9,421 bases of DNA from DASXRU01 sp039933315 (GTDB taxonomy: Bacteria > Acidobacteriota > Blastocatellia > Pyrinomonadales > Pyrinomonadaceae): assembly GCA_039933315.1 (NCBI GenBank), contig JBDTOI010000157.1, positions 1 to 9,421 of the forward strand, in the 5' to 3' direction. Below, piece after piece: positions 1 through 5,209 of the stretch (the stretch's first letter is position 1; the number at the start of each line of letters is the position of its first letter). The notes under the pieces are model-generated. The model had not been told where the DNA came from. It worked only from the letters and a program-made list of their open reading frames with translations, and searched no databases. The position numbers and the translations under genes were made by a program.

Positions 1-437
1 TCATGCATGCGCTGCAGGTCGATCGGCTTTACCAGGTAACCCGCTACTCCCACATCGTAAGCGGCTTGCCGAAACCCGTCGGTGCTGAACGCTGTGACGG
101 CAATCACCGGCACATCTCGCAGCGCATCGTTCTCGCGGATTTTGCGCGTAGCCCCCAACCCATCCAGCAGCGGCATACTAATATCCATCAAGATCAGATT
201 AGGCTGAGTCAGGTTCGCCAGTTTAACGGCCTCCTCACCATTAGAAGCCGTCACCACCCTATAACCCTCGCCCTGCAGGAATAAGCTGAGGAAGATTACG
301 TTGTCCAGGGAATCGTCCGCCACCAGAATGAGAAATTGTTTCAGAGCCGGCTGATCGGTTTGCTGCCCTCTATCATCCAGTGTTCTGCGATCGGCCTCAT
401 TCAGCCTGGTGGTCGCTAAAGGCTCTTTCCGTTCCAT
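1..437 (-). CDS. Response regulator receiver (CheY-like) protein, C-terminus beyond window
   Basis: The minus strand reads open from ATG at 437 to the window edge, giving 145 codons with no stop. The product is a phosphoacceptor receiver domain, the output half of a two-component phosphorelay. Residues 1-34 are a polar, probably disordered extension. The receiver fold spans about 35-145. Visible signature residues are the acidic pair D41-D42 (in LVADDS), the phosphoacceptor D85 (in LMDISMP), the switch threonine T115 (in VTAFS) and the conserved lysine K137 (in LVKPID). An in-frame TAG lies nine codons upstream with no other start codon between, so ATG 437 is the start. There is no Shine-Dalgarno sequence. 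A TATAAT hexamer ends 7 nt before the ATG, suggesting a leaderless mRNA. The receiver domain is nearly complete at the edge, so it may be a stand-alone receiver or continue into an output domain. The partner kinase is not visible. Confidence 0.93.
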   Translation of the reverse strand, partial: MERKEPLATTRLNEADRRTLDDRGQQTDQPALKQFLILVADDSLDNVIFLSLFLQGEGYRVVTASNGEEAVKLANLTQPNLILMDISMPLLDGLGATRKIRENDALRDVPVIAVTAFSTDGFRQAAYDVGVAGYLVKPIDLQRMH

Positions 438-444
438 GGCATTG

Positions 445-450
445 ATTATA
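445..450 (-). promoter_or_regulatory. -10 box (TATAAT) of the response regulator gene, leaderless arrangement
   Basis: A perfect TATAAT on the minus strand (450 down to 445) is followed by 7 nt and then the ATG of the response regulator. Transcription starting about 7 nt after the -10 box would begin at or next to the start codon. No good -35 hexamer is found at 16-18 bp upstream (GGGTGG at 17), so the promoter may depend on an activator or an alternative sigma factor. The assignment is inferred from sequence only. Confidence 0.45.
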
Positions 451-544
451 GGCCAACCAGGCTAAGACCACCCATACGGGACGCGACGCCAATGATCTGA
501 CAACACCCTGGCAGTGACGGTACCGACTCCTTCCGGCAGCCTTC

Positions 545-584
545 CCGCATGTTCGGTCAGCGACCCGGGTGCCGGAGCATGCGG
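545..584. repeat. Imperfect inverted repeat in the divergent intergenic region
   Basis: CCGCATG (545-551) is an exact reverse complement of CATGCGG (578-584). The pairing continues inward with a G.U pair, two further pairs, one bulged G (574) and two G-C pairs, giving about 12 pairs around a loop at 557-571. There is no T-run on either side, so it is unlikely to be an intrinsic terminator. It lies just upstream of the predicted promoter of the DUF2911 gene, where a regulator binding site would fit, but nothing identifies a binding protein. Confidence 0.35.
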
Positions 585-602
585 ACACATTAGTTTCGTC
601 AC

Positions 603-631
603 TTGCAGCAACACACCACTCGATAGATAAT
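603..631 (+). promoter_or_regulatory. Putative promoter of the DUF2911 gene
   Basis: TTGCAG (603-608) and GATAAT (626-631) are separated by exactly 17 bp. The -10 matches consensus at 5 of 6 positions, the -35 only at its TTG core. Predicted initiation near 638 would give a leader of about 24 nt that contains the AGGAG ribosome binding site. The prediction comes from hexamer matching alone. Confidence 0.4.
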
Positions 632-649
632 GCACCAAATTCACCTACC

Positions 650-654
650 AGGAG
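650..654 (+). promoter_or_regulatory. Shine-Dalgarno sequence deciding the DUF2911 start
   Basis: AGGAG lies 7 nt before ATG 662. It is the only textbook ribosome binding site seen ahead of a gene in this window. It rules out the longer in-frame reading from 569, whose first 31 residues would precede and bury the signal peptide. Confidence 0.8.
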
Positions 655-661
655 ATACACC

Positions 662-1621
662 ATGATGGTTTTAAGACGATTCTACTTTTCTATTTTTGCA
701 TCTCTGATGCTGGTCCTGTGCAGCGCGCAATTGGCGTCTGCACAGGCGCCTCCGCCGGTGCGTACGCCGCGTCCCAGCCAGAAGGCCAGCGTGATGCAAA
801 CGATCGGCGTGACTGATGTGACTATTACTTACAGCCGTCCCGGCGTGAAGGGACGAACTATCTGGGGCGAGCCCTGGGGTGATAAAGCTAAAGAGGAAGC
901 CACTCTGGATAATCAGAACGAGCGTCCCAAGGGCGCACCCATTGTTCCCTGGGGACACGTTTGGCGCGCGGGAGCGAATGAGGCTACACAGTTCGTGATT
1001 ACCGATGATGTTCTGATTAACGGACAGAAACTTCCCGCCGGCAGTTACAGCCTGCATACCATTCCCACCAAAGACGAATGGACTCTGGTATTCAACGGCG
1101 AAGCGAATCAGTGGGGCAGCTTCAACTATGACGCAAAGAAGGACACGCTGCGCGTCAAGGCAAAGCCACAATGGGTCAGCGAAAACCAGGAGTGGTTAAC
1201 CTACAGCTTTGATCCGATCACAGACAATTCCTCGCAGGTTAACATTCGCTGGGAAAAAGTCCGGGTCCCTTTTACCGTTCAGGTACCGGATGTGAAAGCG
1301 CTGACTCTCCAGAAGGCGCGGATCCTTATTGCGGCCGCAAAGCCTGACGATTGGCGCACTCCTTTGCAGGCGGCCAATTACGTATTCCTGAGCGAAGATA
1401 AGATGGATCCGACCGAGGCAATTGGTTGGCTGGAGCAATCGATCAAGGCCAAAGAGACCTTCCAGAACATGTCCTCCAAGGCCCGGCTGCTGGCCGCCCA
1501 GGGCAAGACGCAGGAAGCTATTGCTGCCGGCGAGAGGGCGCTGGTGCTGGGCAAGGAAGCCAAGGCCAACACCGCAGATTTGGAGAAACGTATGGCCGAT
1601 TGGAAGGCCAAAAAGATGTAA
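662..1621 (+). CDS. Secreted DUF2911 domain protein with helical C-terminal extension
   Basis: A 319-residue exported protein of unknown biochemical function. A Sec signal peptide is clear: two arginines at 5-6, a hydrophobic core at about 9-22, and a likely cleavage after ASA at 27. The DUF2911 region covers roughly 38-180. Its family-typical segments are VMQTIGVTDVTITYSRPGVK (44-63), the RTIWG turn (65-69), VPWGHVWRAGANEAT (95-109), LPAGSYSLHTIP (124-135) and W140-F144 with NQWG (149-152). Residues from about 220 to the end are alpha-helical, with an alternating pattern like one or two degenerate TPR helices-pairs (EAIGWLEQSIKAK, then QEAIAAGERALVLGK). DUF2911 proteins are common in Bacteroidota and Acidobacteriota, and no catalytic role is established that I know of. 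The gene appears monocistronic: it has its own promoter and is followed by the small-RNA locus. I am confident of the family and signal peptide, not of the function. Confidence 0.92.
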   Translation: MMVLRRFYFSIFASLMLVLCSAQLASAQAPPPVRTPRPSQKASVMQTIGVTDVTITYSRPGVKGRTIWGEPWGDKAKEEATLDNQNERPKGAPIVPWGHVWRAGANEATQFVITDDVLINGQKLPAGSYSLHTIPTKDEWTLVFNGEANQWGSFNYDAKKDTLRVKAKPQWVSENQEWLTYSFDPITDNSSQVNIRWEKVRVPFTVQVPDVKALTLQKARILIAAAKPDDWRTPLQAANYVFLSEDKMDPTEAIGWLEQSIKAKETFQNMSSKARLLAAQGKTQEAIAAGERALVLGKEAKANTADLEKRMADWKAKKM

Positions 1622-1678
1622 GCGAAACCAGCCCATGGCCCCTTTTGGGGCAGGTAAAACAGCCTTCCGGGAGAGAGT

Positions 1679-1707
1679 TTGCCAAGGCCATATGTCTTGT
1701 GTATAGT
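1679..1707 (+). promoter_or_regulatory. Sigma70-type promoter of a small-RNA candidate
   Basis: TTGCCA (1679-1684, 5 of 6 consensus) and TATAGT (1702-1707, 5 of 6) are separated by 17 bp, the optimal spacing. It is the best promoter match noticed in the window and faces a stretch with no protein gene. Initiation is expected near 1713-1716. Confidence 0.6.
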
Positions 1708-1713
1708 CCCTTG

Positions 1714-1816
1714 CAACTAGATGGTTGGTGAATCCTTCCATCCGAGTGGTTGCTGGGGTGAGGACAGTAACCACAAATAGAAGAGGCGCGGCAGCCCAAA
1801 AACTGCTGCGCCTTTT
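1714..1816 (+). ncRNA. Candidate small RNA with three consecutive hairpins
   Basis: A promoter at 1679-1707 and an intrinsic terminator ending near 1816 (or 1823 if the second T-run is used) bracket about 105 nt that fold into three hairpins. Hairpin 1 (1720-1742) has GATGG paired with CCATC, a UU/UU internal mismatch, two more G-C pairs and loop UGAAU. Hairpin 2 (1746-1774) has a 9-bp stem with one G.U pair around an 11-nt purine-rich loop GGGGUGAGGAC. Hairpin 3 (1784-1813) is the terminator. An A-rich single strand (1775-1783) separates hairpins 2 and 3. The purine-rich loop resembles a Shine-Dalgarno sequence and includes an AGGA that a CsrA-type protein could bind, though only one such site is seen. 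I do not recognise a known family: it lacks the SRP RNA apical signature and is shorter than 6S RNA. It could instead be the structured 3' end of the DUF2911 mRNA. Confidence 0.5.
1784..1816 (+). terminator. Rho-independent terminator
   Basis: The left arm 1784-1794 pairs with the right arm 1803-1813 over 11 pairs (one G.U), around an 8-nt loop (CCCAAAAA). It is followed at once by TTTT (1813-1816), then CGC and a second TTTT (1820-1823). This is a textbook intrinsic terminator on the plus strand. It would end the small-RNA candidate and also any read-through from the DUF2911 gene 160 bp upstream. Confidence 0.85.
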
Positions 1817-1902
1817 CGCTTTTAGAGTAATGAGAGTACAGTGGGGCGTTGAGTTTACTCACCTCGGGCGTGGTCGAGGAAGATCCCATGCTTTAAGCGG
1901 AG

Positions 1903-1924
1903 ACGGCAGCGTTGGGGTTGCCGT
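1903..1924. repeat. Hairpin-forming inverted repeat upstream of the TPR gene
   Basis: ACGGCAGC (1903-1910) pairs with GTTGCCGT (1917-1924) in 8 pairs including one G.U, around a 6-nt loop. No T-run follows, so it is not an intrinsic terminator. It lies about 50 bp upstream of the -35 region of the TPR gene; its role is unknown. Confidence 0.3.
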
Positions 1925-1976
1925 TCTGCCTTATGAAAGTGAGACATAACTGAGAGGTTTCCCCCTCCTGATGACC

Positions 1977-2006
1977 TTGGGCACTGGATTCCAGGTCTGG
2001 TAAAAT
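1977..2006 (+). promoter_or_regulatory. Putative leaderless promoter of the TPR gene with an embedded operator-like palindrome
   Basis: TAAAAT (2001-2006) matches the -10 consensus at 5 of 6 positions and ends 7 nt before ATG 2014. A weak TTGGGC (1977-1982) lies 18 bp upstream. The 11-bp palindrome CTGGA-T-TCCAG (1984-1994) sits in the spacer between the two hexamers, where a bound repressor would block polymerase. There is no Shine-Dalgarno sequence before the ATG, so a leaderless transcript is the natural reading. Confidence 0.45.
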
Positions 2007-2013
2007 CCGCATC

Positions 2014-3456
2014 ATGAAAAAACCCCTATCACAACTACTCGCAATTCTCCTCGCGGTTCTCTTTACTGCTTCTCCGGTCTGGGCCACGTGTGGCGGTGGC
2101 GGCGGTGGCGGCGGTGGTGGCGCTTCTAATAACAGTGGCGGCGGTCCAGCTCCGGTCGTTTACAACGTGCCGTGGAAAGTACGCAAGCCTGCTGATACCC
2201 CGCCGGCCGGATTGGTCCTCTACTGGTTTCCCGCCTCTACGGACGAGCTGAAGAGATCCAGTTTGCGTCAATCGCGCACGCTCTCTTTGTATGCTTCGCA
2301 GTGCGTTTCCATGGAACTCGCGGACGGGAATACGGCCAACGCGGACAAACTGCTGGGCGAATCCAAACCGCCCCTCGCAGTGCTGGCCACACCCGACGGT
2401 TTGCCGGTAAACAAGATCGAGAGTAAAGACGGCAAGCTTAAAGTCGTTGAGGTGGAAAAGCTGGTAGAGGGCGAATTCAAACAACGCGAGACGGCGCTGG
2501 ACGGTCAACTGAAAGAAGCTAAGGCCAAAGCGGCCGCCGGAGATAACGCTTCCGCCATTCAGTTGTATAAGTCAGTGGCCAGCGAGAAGTGCATGTTCCC
2601 TAAGAAGGCGAAGGAAGCGGCCAGGGAGTTGAAGAAGCTGGGCGCCGGCGACATTGCCGGCATCCCCGAGGCTCCCGTTTTTGAAAAGCGAGCCAGCGCA
2701 CGCATCGAGCAAATTATGCGCAACGGCCTGATAGCTGAGAACAGCGAGCGGTATGTAGCGGCTGAGAAACTTTACGACCAGGCTCGTGTGCTGGATCCGG
2801 CGGATCCCGCTCCCCTGCGCTACCTCGGCGAACTCTATCGCCATCACATCGGCGATTGGGACAAAGCGCGAACCATGTTCGAAGCTATTCTTGCCATGCC
2901 GGCCGATCCGCTCTCGCGTGCCGTGGCATTGCACGGTCTGGGAAAGATGACTATTCACGACGGCGAATTCAAAAAAGGTTTGGCCCTGATGGAAGACTCG
3001 GCGGCCGAGTTTCCCCTGGCGCTGACCTATCGCAACCTGGCCGTCTATTGGAATTCTGAGCACGACTTTGTGAAGGGCGATGAATACACGCAAAAAGCGT
3101 TGGCGCTCGATCCGAAGGATCCTTATAACATCGTCTTTGCCGCTGTGTTCATGTCATCGGCCGGCAAAGGCCAGGAAGCCCTGAGAATCGCCCGCGCGAA
3201 TTTCAAACTGCTGCCGGGTTCCTATAACCTCGCCGGCATTTACGCGCAGAACGGCCAGCGTGAAAAAGCGCTCGCATTACTGCGGCGTCACTTTTTCCAA
3301 TATGAACGCTACCCGGCGGTGCGGGCCAAGGAAATGATGGAGGCGCGCGTTGACACCGTGTTCGATTCATTGCGTGAAGATTCGGCTTTTCTCGCACTCA
3401 CCAGCGGAGCTGACGGCAAACTGCCGATGCCTATGAAAAGCATGGGCATGCGTTAA
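2014..3456 (+). CDS. Exported TPR-repeat protein with polyglycine linker and possible thioredoxin-like region
   Basis: A 480-residue exported protein. A signal peptide covers 1-24 (KK at 2-3, hydrophobic core about 8-19, cleavage likely after VWA at 24). C26 is followed by ten glycines (27-36) and a Ser/Asn/Gly stretch to about 44, a flexible linker. The cysteine is not in a good lipobox (W-A-T before it), so a lipoprotein is unlikely. Residues about 65-155 have the strand-helix order of a thioredoxin-like fold (LVLYWFPAS at 68-75, then LAVLATPDGLPV at 121-132) but no CxxC pair, so redox activity is not expected. A lysine/alanine-rich helical linker follows (160-240). TPR helices run from about 243 to 425, for example YVAAEKLYDQARVLDPADPA (247-266) and DEYTQKALALDPKDP (356-370). 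The C-terminus includes VDTVFDSLREDSAFLALT (446-463), a segment typical of acidobacterial TPR proteins. It probably scaffolds protein contacts in the periplasm; no partner is visible. The gene stands alone between its own promoter and terminator. Confidence 0.88.
   Translation: MKKPLSQLLAILLAVLFTASPVWATCGGGGGGGGGGASNNSGGGPAPVVYNVPWKVRKPADTPPAGLVLYWFPASTDELKRSSLRQSRTLSLYASQCVSMELADGNTANADKLLGESKPPLAVLATPDGLPVNKIESKDGKLKVVEVEKLVEGEFKQRETALDGQLKEAKAKAAAGDNASAIQLYKSVASEKCMFPKKAKEAARELKKLGAGDIAGIPEAPVFEKRASARIEQIMRNGLIAENSERYVAAEKLYDQARVLDPADPAPLRYLGELYRHHIGDWDKARTMFEAILAMPADPLSRAVALHGLGKMTIHDGEFKKGLALMEDSAAEFPLALTYRNLAVYWNSEHDFVKGDEYTQKALALDPKDPYNIVFAAVFMSSAGKGQEALRIARANFKLLPGSYNLAGIYAQNGQREKALALLRRHFFQYERYPAVRAKEMMEARVDTVFDSLREDSAFLALTSGADGKLPMPMKSMGMR
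2092..2121 (+). repeat. Short tandem repeat encoding ten glycines
   Basis: Thirty bases of GGC/GGT codons with a 9-bp period (GGCGGTGGC at 2092-2100 and 2101-2109, a variant at 2110-2118, then GGC). It codes for G27-G36 immediately after the predicted mature N-terminus of the TPR protein. Tracts of this kind can change length by slippage in steps that keep the reading frame. Confidence 0.8.
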
Positions 3457-3501
3457 CTGATAAGCGTTGACTGGACCATTGAGCCCGTCACCAAGGCCTG
3501 C

Positions 3502-3516
3502 TTCAGTCGGACTGAA
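3502..3516. repeat. Perfect palindrome downstream of the TPR gene
   Basis: TTCAGTC-G-GACTGAA is a perfect inverted repeat with 7-bp arms and a 1-bp centre. The spacer is too short for an RNA hairpin, so a protein-binding dyad is more natural. It lies between the TPR stop and its terminator; no function can be assigned. Confidence 0.4.
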
Positions 3517-3536
3517 TTACCTATCGTGCTATTCCC

Positions 3537-3574
3537 GCGCGGCAGCTCCAGGTCGAGCTGCCGCGCATCTTTTT
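3537..3574 (+). terminator. Strong rho-independent terminator after the TPR gene
   Basis: A perfect 12-bp GC-rich stem (GCGCGGCAGCTC at 3537-3548 with GAGCTGCCGCGC at 3555-3566) closes a 6-nt loop. It is followed by ATC and five T's (3570-3574). It lies 81 bp after the TPR stop and separates that gene from the downstream transporter cluster. Confidence 0.9.
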
Positions 3575-3576
3575 GA

Positions 3577-3616
3577 AACCCGTCAGTCCCCTGACCGGCA
3601 GTTTATCCTGCGGGTT
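3577..3616 (+). other. Possible compact three-way-junction fold upstream of the transporter gene
   Basis: Forty bases can pair as a closing stem AACCC (3577-3581) with GGGTT (3612-3616). This encloses two hairpins: GTCAG-TCCC-CTGAC (3582-3595) and GCAG-TTTATC-CTGC (3598-3611), with a 2-nt linker. Nearly every base is paired or in a loop. The stems are only 4-5 bp, so chance is a real explanation, and a transcription start upstream of 3577 is not shown. Confidence 0.25.
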
Positions 3617-3664
3617 AGATTAAGCTTCTGATACTGACGGCACTTCGGTTAATCTGGCCCGCGA

Positions 3665-5182
3665 ATGAAGGCGAATACTTCTCCCTCAACCAGCGCGGCG
3701 AGCCGGGCCGGCGCCGATGCCGTTCATGGTTATCGCATTTGGCAGGTGATCGCGGCCTCCGCCGTGGGGACGATGATCGAGTGGTACGACTTCTATATCT
3801 TCGGCAGTTTGGCCCTTGTAATCTCGCCACTCTTCTATCCCGGCGGCAACAATACCCTGGCTCTTATCGCTTATCTTTCCACCTTCGCGGTGGGCTTCGT
3901 CGTCCGCCCTTTCGGCGCTCTTTTCTTCGGACGTATCGGTGACCTGGTGGGACGCAAGTATGCGTTCCTGGTGACTCTACTAATTATGGGAGGGGCCACG
4001 GCACTGATTGGCTTCCTGCCCACCTATGCCACCATCGGGATATTGGCGCCGATCATACTGCTGCTGATTCGCATCCTGCAGGGACTTGCTCTGGGTGGTG
4101 AGTATGGCGGTGCGGCTGTTTACGTGGCCGAGCATGTTCCTGATGAAAGGCGCGGCTTCTATACCAGCTTCATTCAGATCACAGCGACGCTTGGTCTCTT
4201 CCTGTCGCTGCTCGTCGTTCTTTTCGTGCAGAACTCGATGAGCAAAGAGGCCTTCAACTCCTGGGGCTGGCGCATTCCATTCATCATTTCGATCTTTCTG
4301 GTAGGGATTTCGCTGTACATAAGATTGCGCATGAAAGAGTCGCCGATCTTCCGGCAAATCAAGAGCGCCGGCATGTCGTCTGTGCAGCCGCTGAAAGAGG
4401 CATTTACCCAATGGGCGAACCTCAAGCGAGTTCTGATCTCGCTCTTCGGCGCAACCGCCGGGCAGGGTGTGGTTTGGTACACGGGGCAGTTCTATGCCTT
4501 GTTCTACCTGCAAACAATTCTGAAAGTAAACGGGCGTTCAGCTAACTATATCGTGGCTATTGCCCTGCTGCTTGGCATGCCTTTGTTTGTATTCTTCGGC
4601 GCGCTTTCGGATCGCCTGGGGCGCAAATGGATCATGATGTTGGGATGCCTTTTGGCCGCGGTTTCGTACATACCGATTTACAAGGCCATGCAGCTGGCGG
4701 CCGGATCCGAGGTGGTGACGGCGGTGTCGCAGCGAAATGCGGTTACCGGCGCCATCAACTTAACCCCGCAGTCTTTGGTTAACGGTGTGCTACAACCTGC
4801 CCCGGAGGTTCTGCCCTATACAGATTTCAGCGCCTTGATCGGCTCTCCCATTGCCTGGAAATTGATTCTGTTGGTGTTTGTTCAGGTTATCTTCGTGACG
4901 ATGGTTTATGGCCCGATCGCAGCCTATCTGGTTGAGGCTTTCCCCGCCAAGATCAGATACACGTCACTCTCCCTGCCCTATCACATCGGGAACGGCGTCT
5001 TCGGGGGGTTGCTGCCGCTAATCGGCCTGACCGTCATCGCGCAAACGGGCAACATCTACGCCGGCTTGTACTATCCAATCGTGGTCGCGAGCATAACGTT
5101 CATCGTCGGTTCGCTCTTGCTAAAGGAAACCAGGCACATCCTTATATGGGATGAACTGGAGATAACGCCGGGTGTAAAATGA
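3665..5182 (+). CDS. MHS-family (metabolite:H+ symporter) major facilitator transporter
   Basis: A 505-residue, twelve-helix inner-membrane carrier of the major facilitator superfamily, closest in pattern to the metabolite:H+ symporter group (ProP, KgtP, ShiA). Seen directly: the family-typical TM1 segment GTMIEWYDFYIFGSLA (35-50), the loop 2-3 motif GRIGDLVGRKYA (89-100), the TM4 region RILQGLALGGEYGGA (136-150) with ERRGFYTS (161-168), and the second-half repeat GALSDRLGRKW (312-322). Members typically import organic acids or osmolytes with protons; the substrate here cannot be told. A loop of about 50 residues between TM9 and TM10 (roughly 345-397, predicted periplasmic) is much longer than in ProP or KgtP and accounts for the extra length. 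An in-frame TAA (3650-3652) four codons before ATG 3665 fixes the start, which has no Shine-Dalgarno sequence. It is the first gene after the terminator and probably leads the downstream cluster. Confidence 0.93.
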   Translation: MKANTSPSTSAASRAGADAVHGYRIWQVIAASAVGTMIEWYDFYIFGSLALVISPLFYPGGNNTLALIAYLSTFAVGFVVRPFGALFFGRIGDLVGRKYAFLVTLLIMGGATALIGFLPTYATIGILAPIILLLIRILQGLALGGEYGGAAVYVAEHVPDERRGFYTSFIQITATLGLFLSLLVVLFVQNSMSKEAFNSWGWRIPFIISIFLVGISLYIRLRMKESPIFRQIKSAGMSSVQPLKEAFTQWANLKRVLISLFGATAGQGVVWYTGQFYALFYLQTILKVNGRSANYIVAIALLLGMPLFVFFGALSDRLGRKWIMMLGCLLAAVSYIPIYKAMQLAAGSEVVTAVSQRNAVTGAINLTPQSLVNGVLQPAPEVLPYTDFSALIGSPIAWKLILLVFVQVIFVTMVYGPIAAYLVEAFPAKIRYTSLSLPYHIGNGVFGGLLPLIGLTVIAQTGNIYAGLYYPIVVASITFIVGSLLLKETRHILIWDELEITPGVK

Positions 5183-5209
5183 GGGCCAACGGAATTGAAG
5201 TCGCCCGCG

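Larger units (their letters stand above)
1622..2013. other. 392-bp intergenic region without a protein gene
   Basis: No reading frame here looks like a protein; the open frames at 1725-1949 (plus) and on the opposite strand are arginine-rich or low-quality and lack start signals. The first part holds a promoter and small-RNA candidate with its terminator (1679-1823). The second part holds a short perfect palindrome TGAGTTTACTCA (1850-1861), a hairpin of 8 pairs (1903-1924), and the promoter of the following TPR gene (1977-2006). Confidence 0.7.

Noticed and set aside
569..661. Upstream extension of the DUF2911 gene by 31 codons
   Set aside because: It would put a polar stretch before the signal peptide and ignore the AGGAG placed 7 nt before ATG 662.
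397..663. Minus-strand open frame of 88 codons across the divergent intergenic region
   Set aside because: It overlaps the response regulator start and its promoter, has no start signal, and its composition (many Cys, Trp and Arg) does not look like a protein of this genome.
1638..1651. GCCCC-TTTT-GGGGC hairpin 17 bp after the DUF2911 stop as a terminator
   Set aside because: The stem is only 5 bp and no T-run follows; the terminator at 1784-1816 is far stronger.
1196..1774. Long open frame on the minus strand (192 codons) opposite the DUF2911 gene and the small-RNA region
   Set aside because: It is antisense to a well-supported gene, shows no recognisable domain, and has no ribosome binding site; it is the usual by-product of GC-biased codon use on the other strand.
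1725..1949. Plus-strand open frame of 74 codons in the 392-bp gap
   Set aside because: It would begin inside the first hairpin of the small-RNA candidate and run through the terminator; it is Arg/Val-rich with no motif and no ribosome binding site.
3467..3495. TTGACT after the TPR gene as a -35 for a further small RNA ending at the 3537-3574 terminator
   Set aside because: No acceptable -10 hexamer lies 16-18 bp downstream, so the terminator is better explained as that of the TPR gene.
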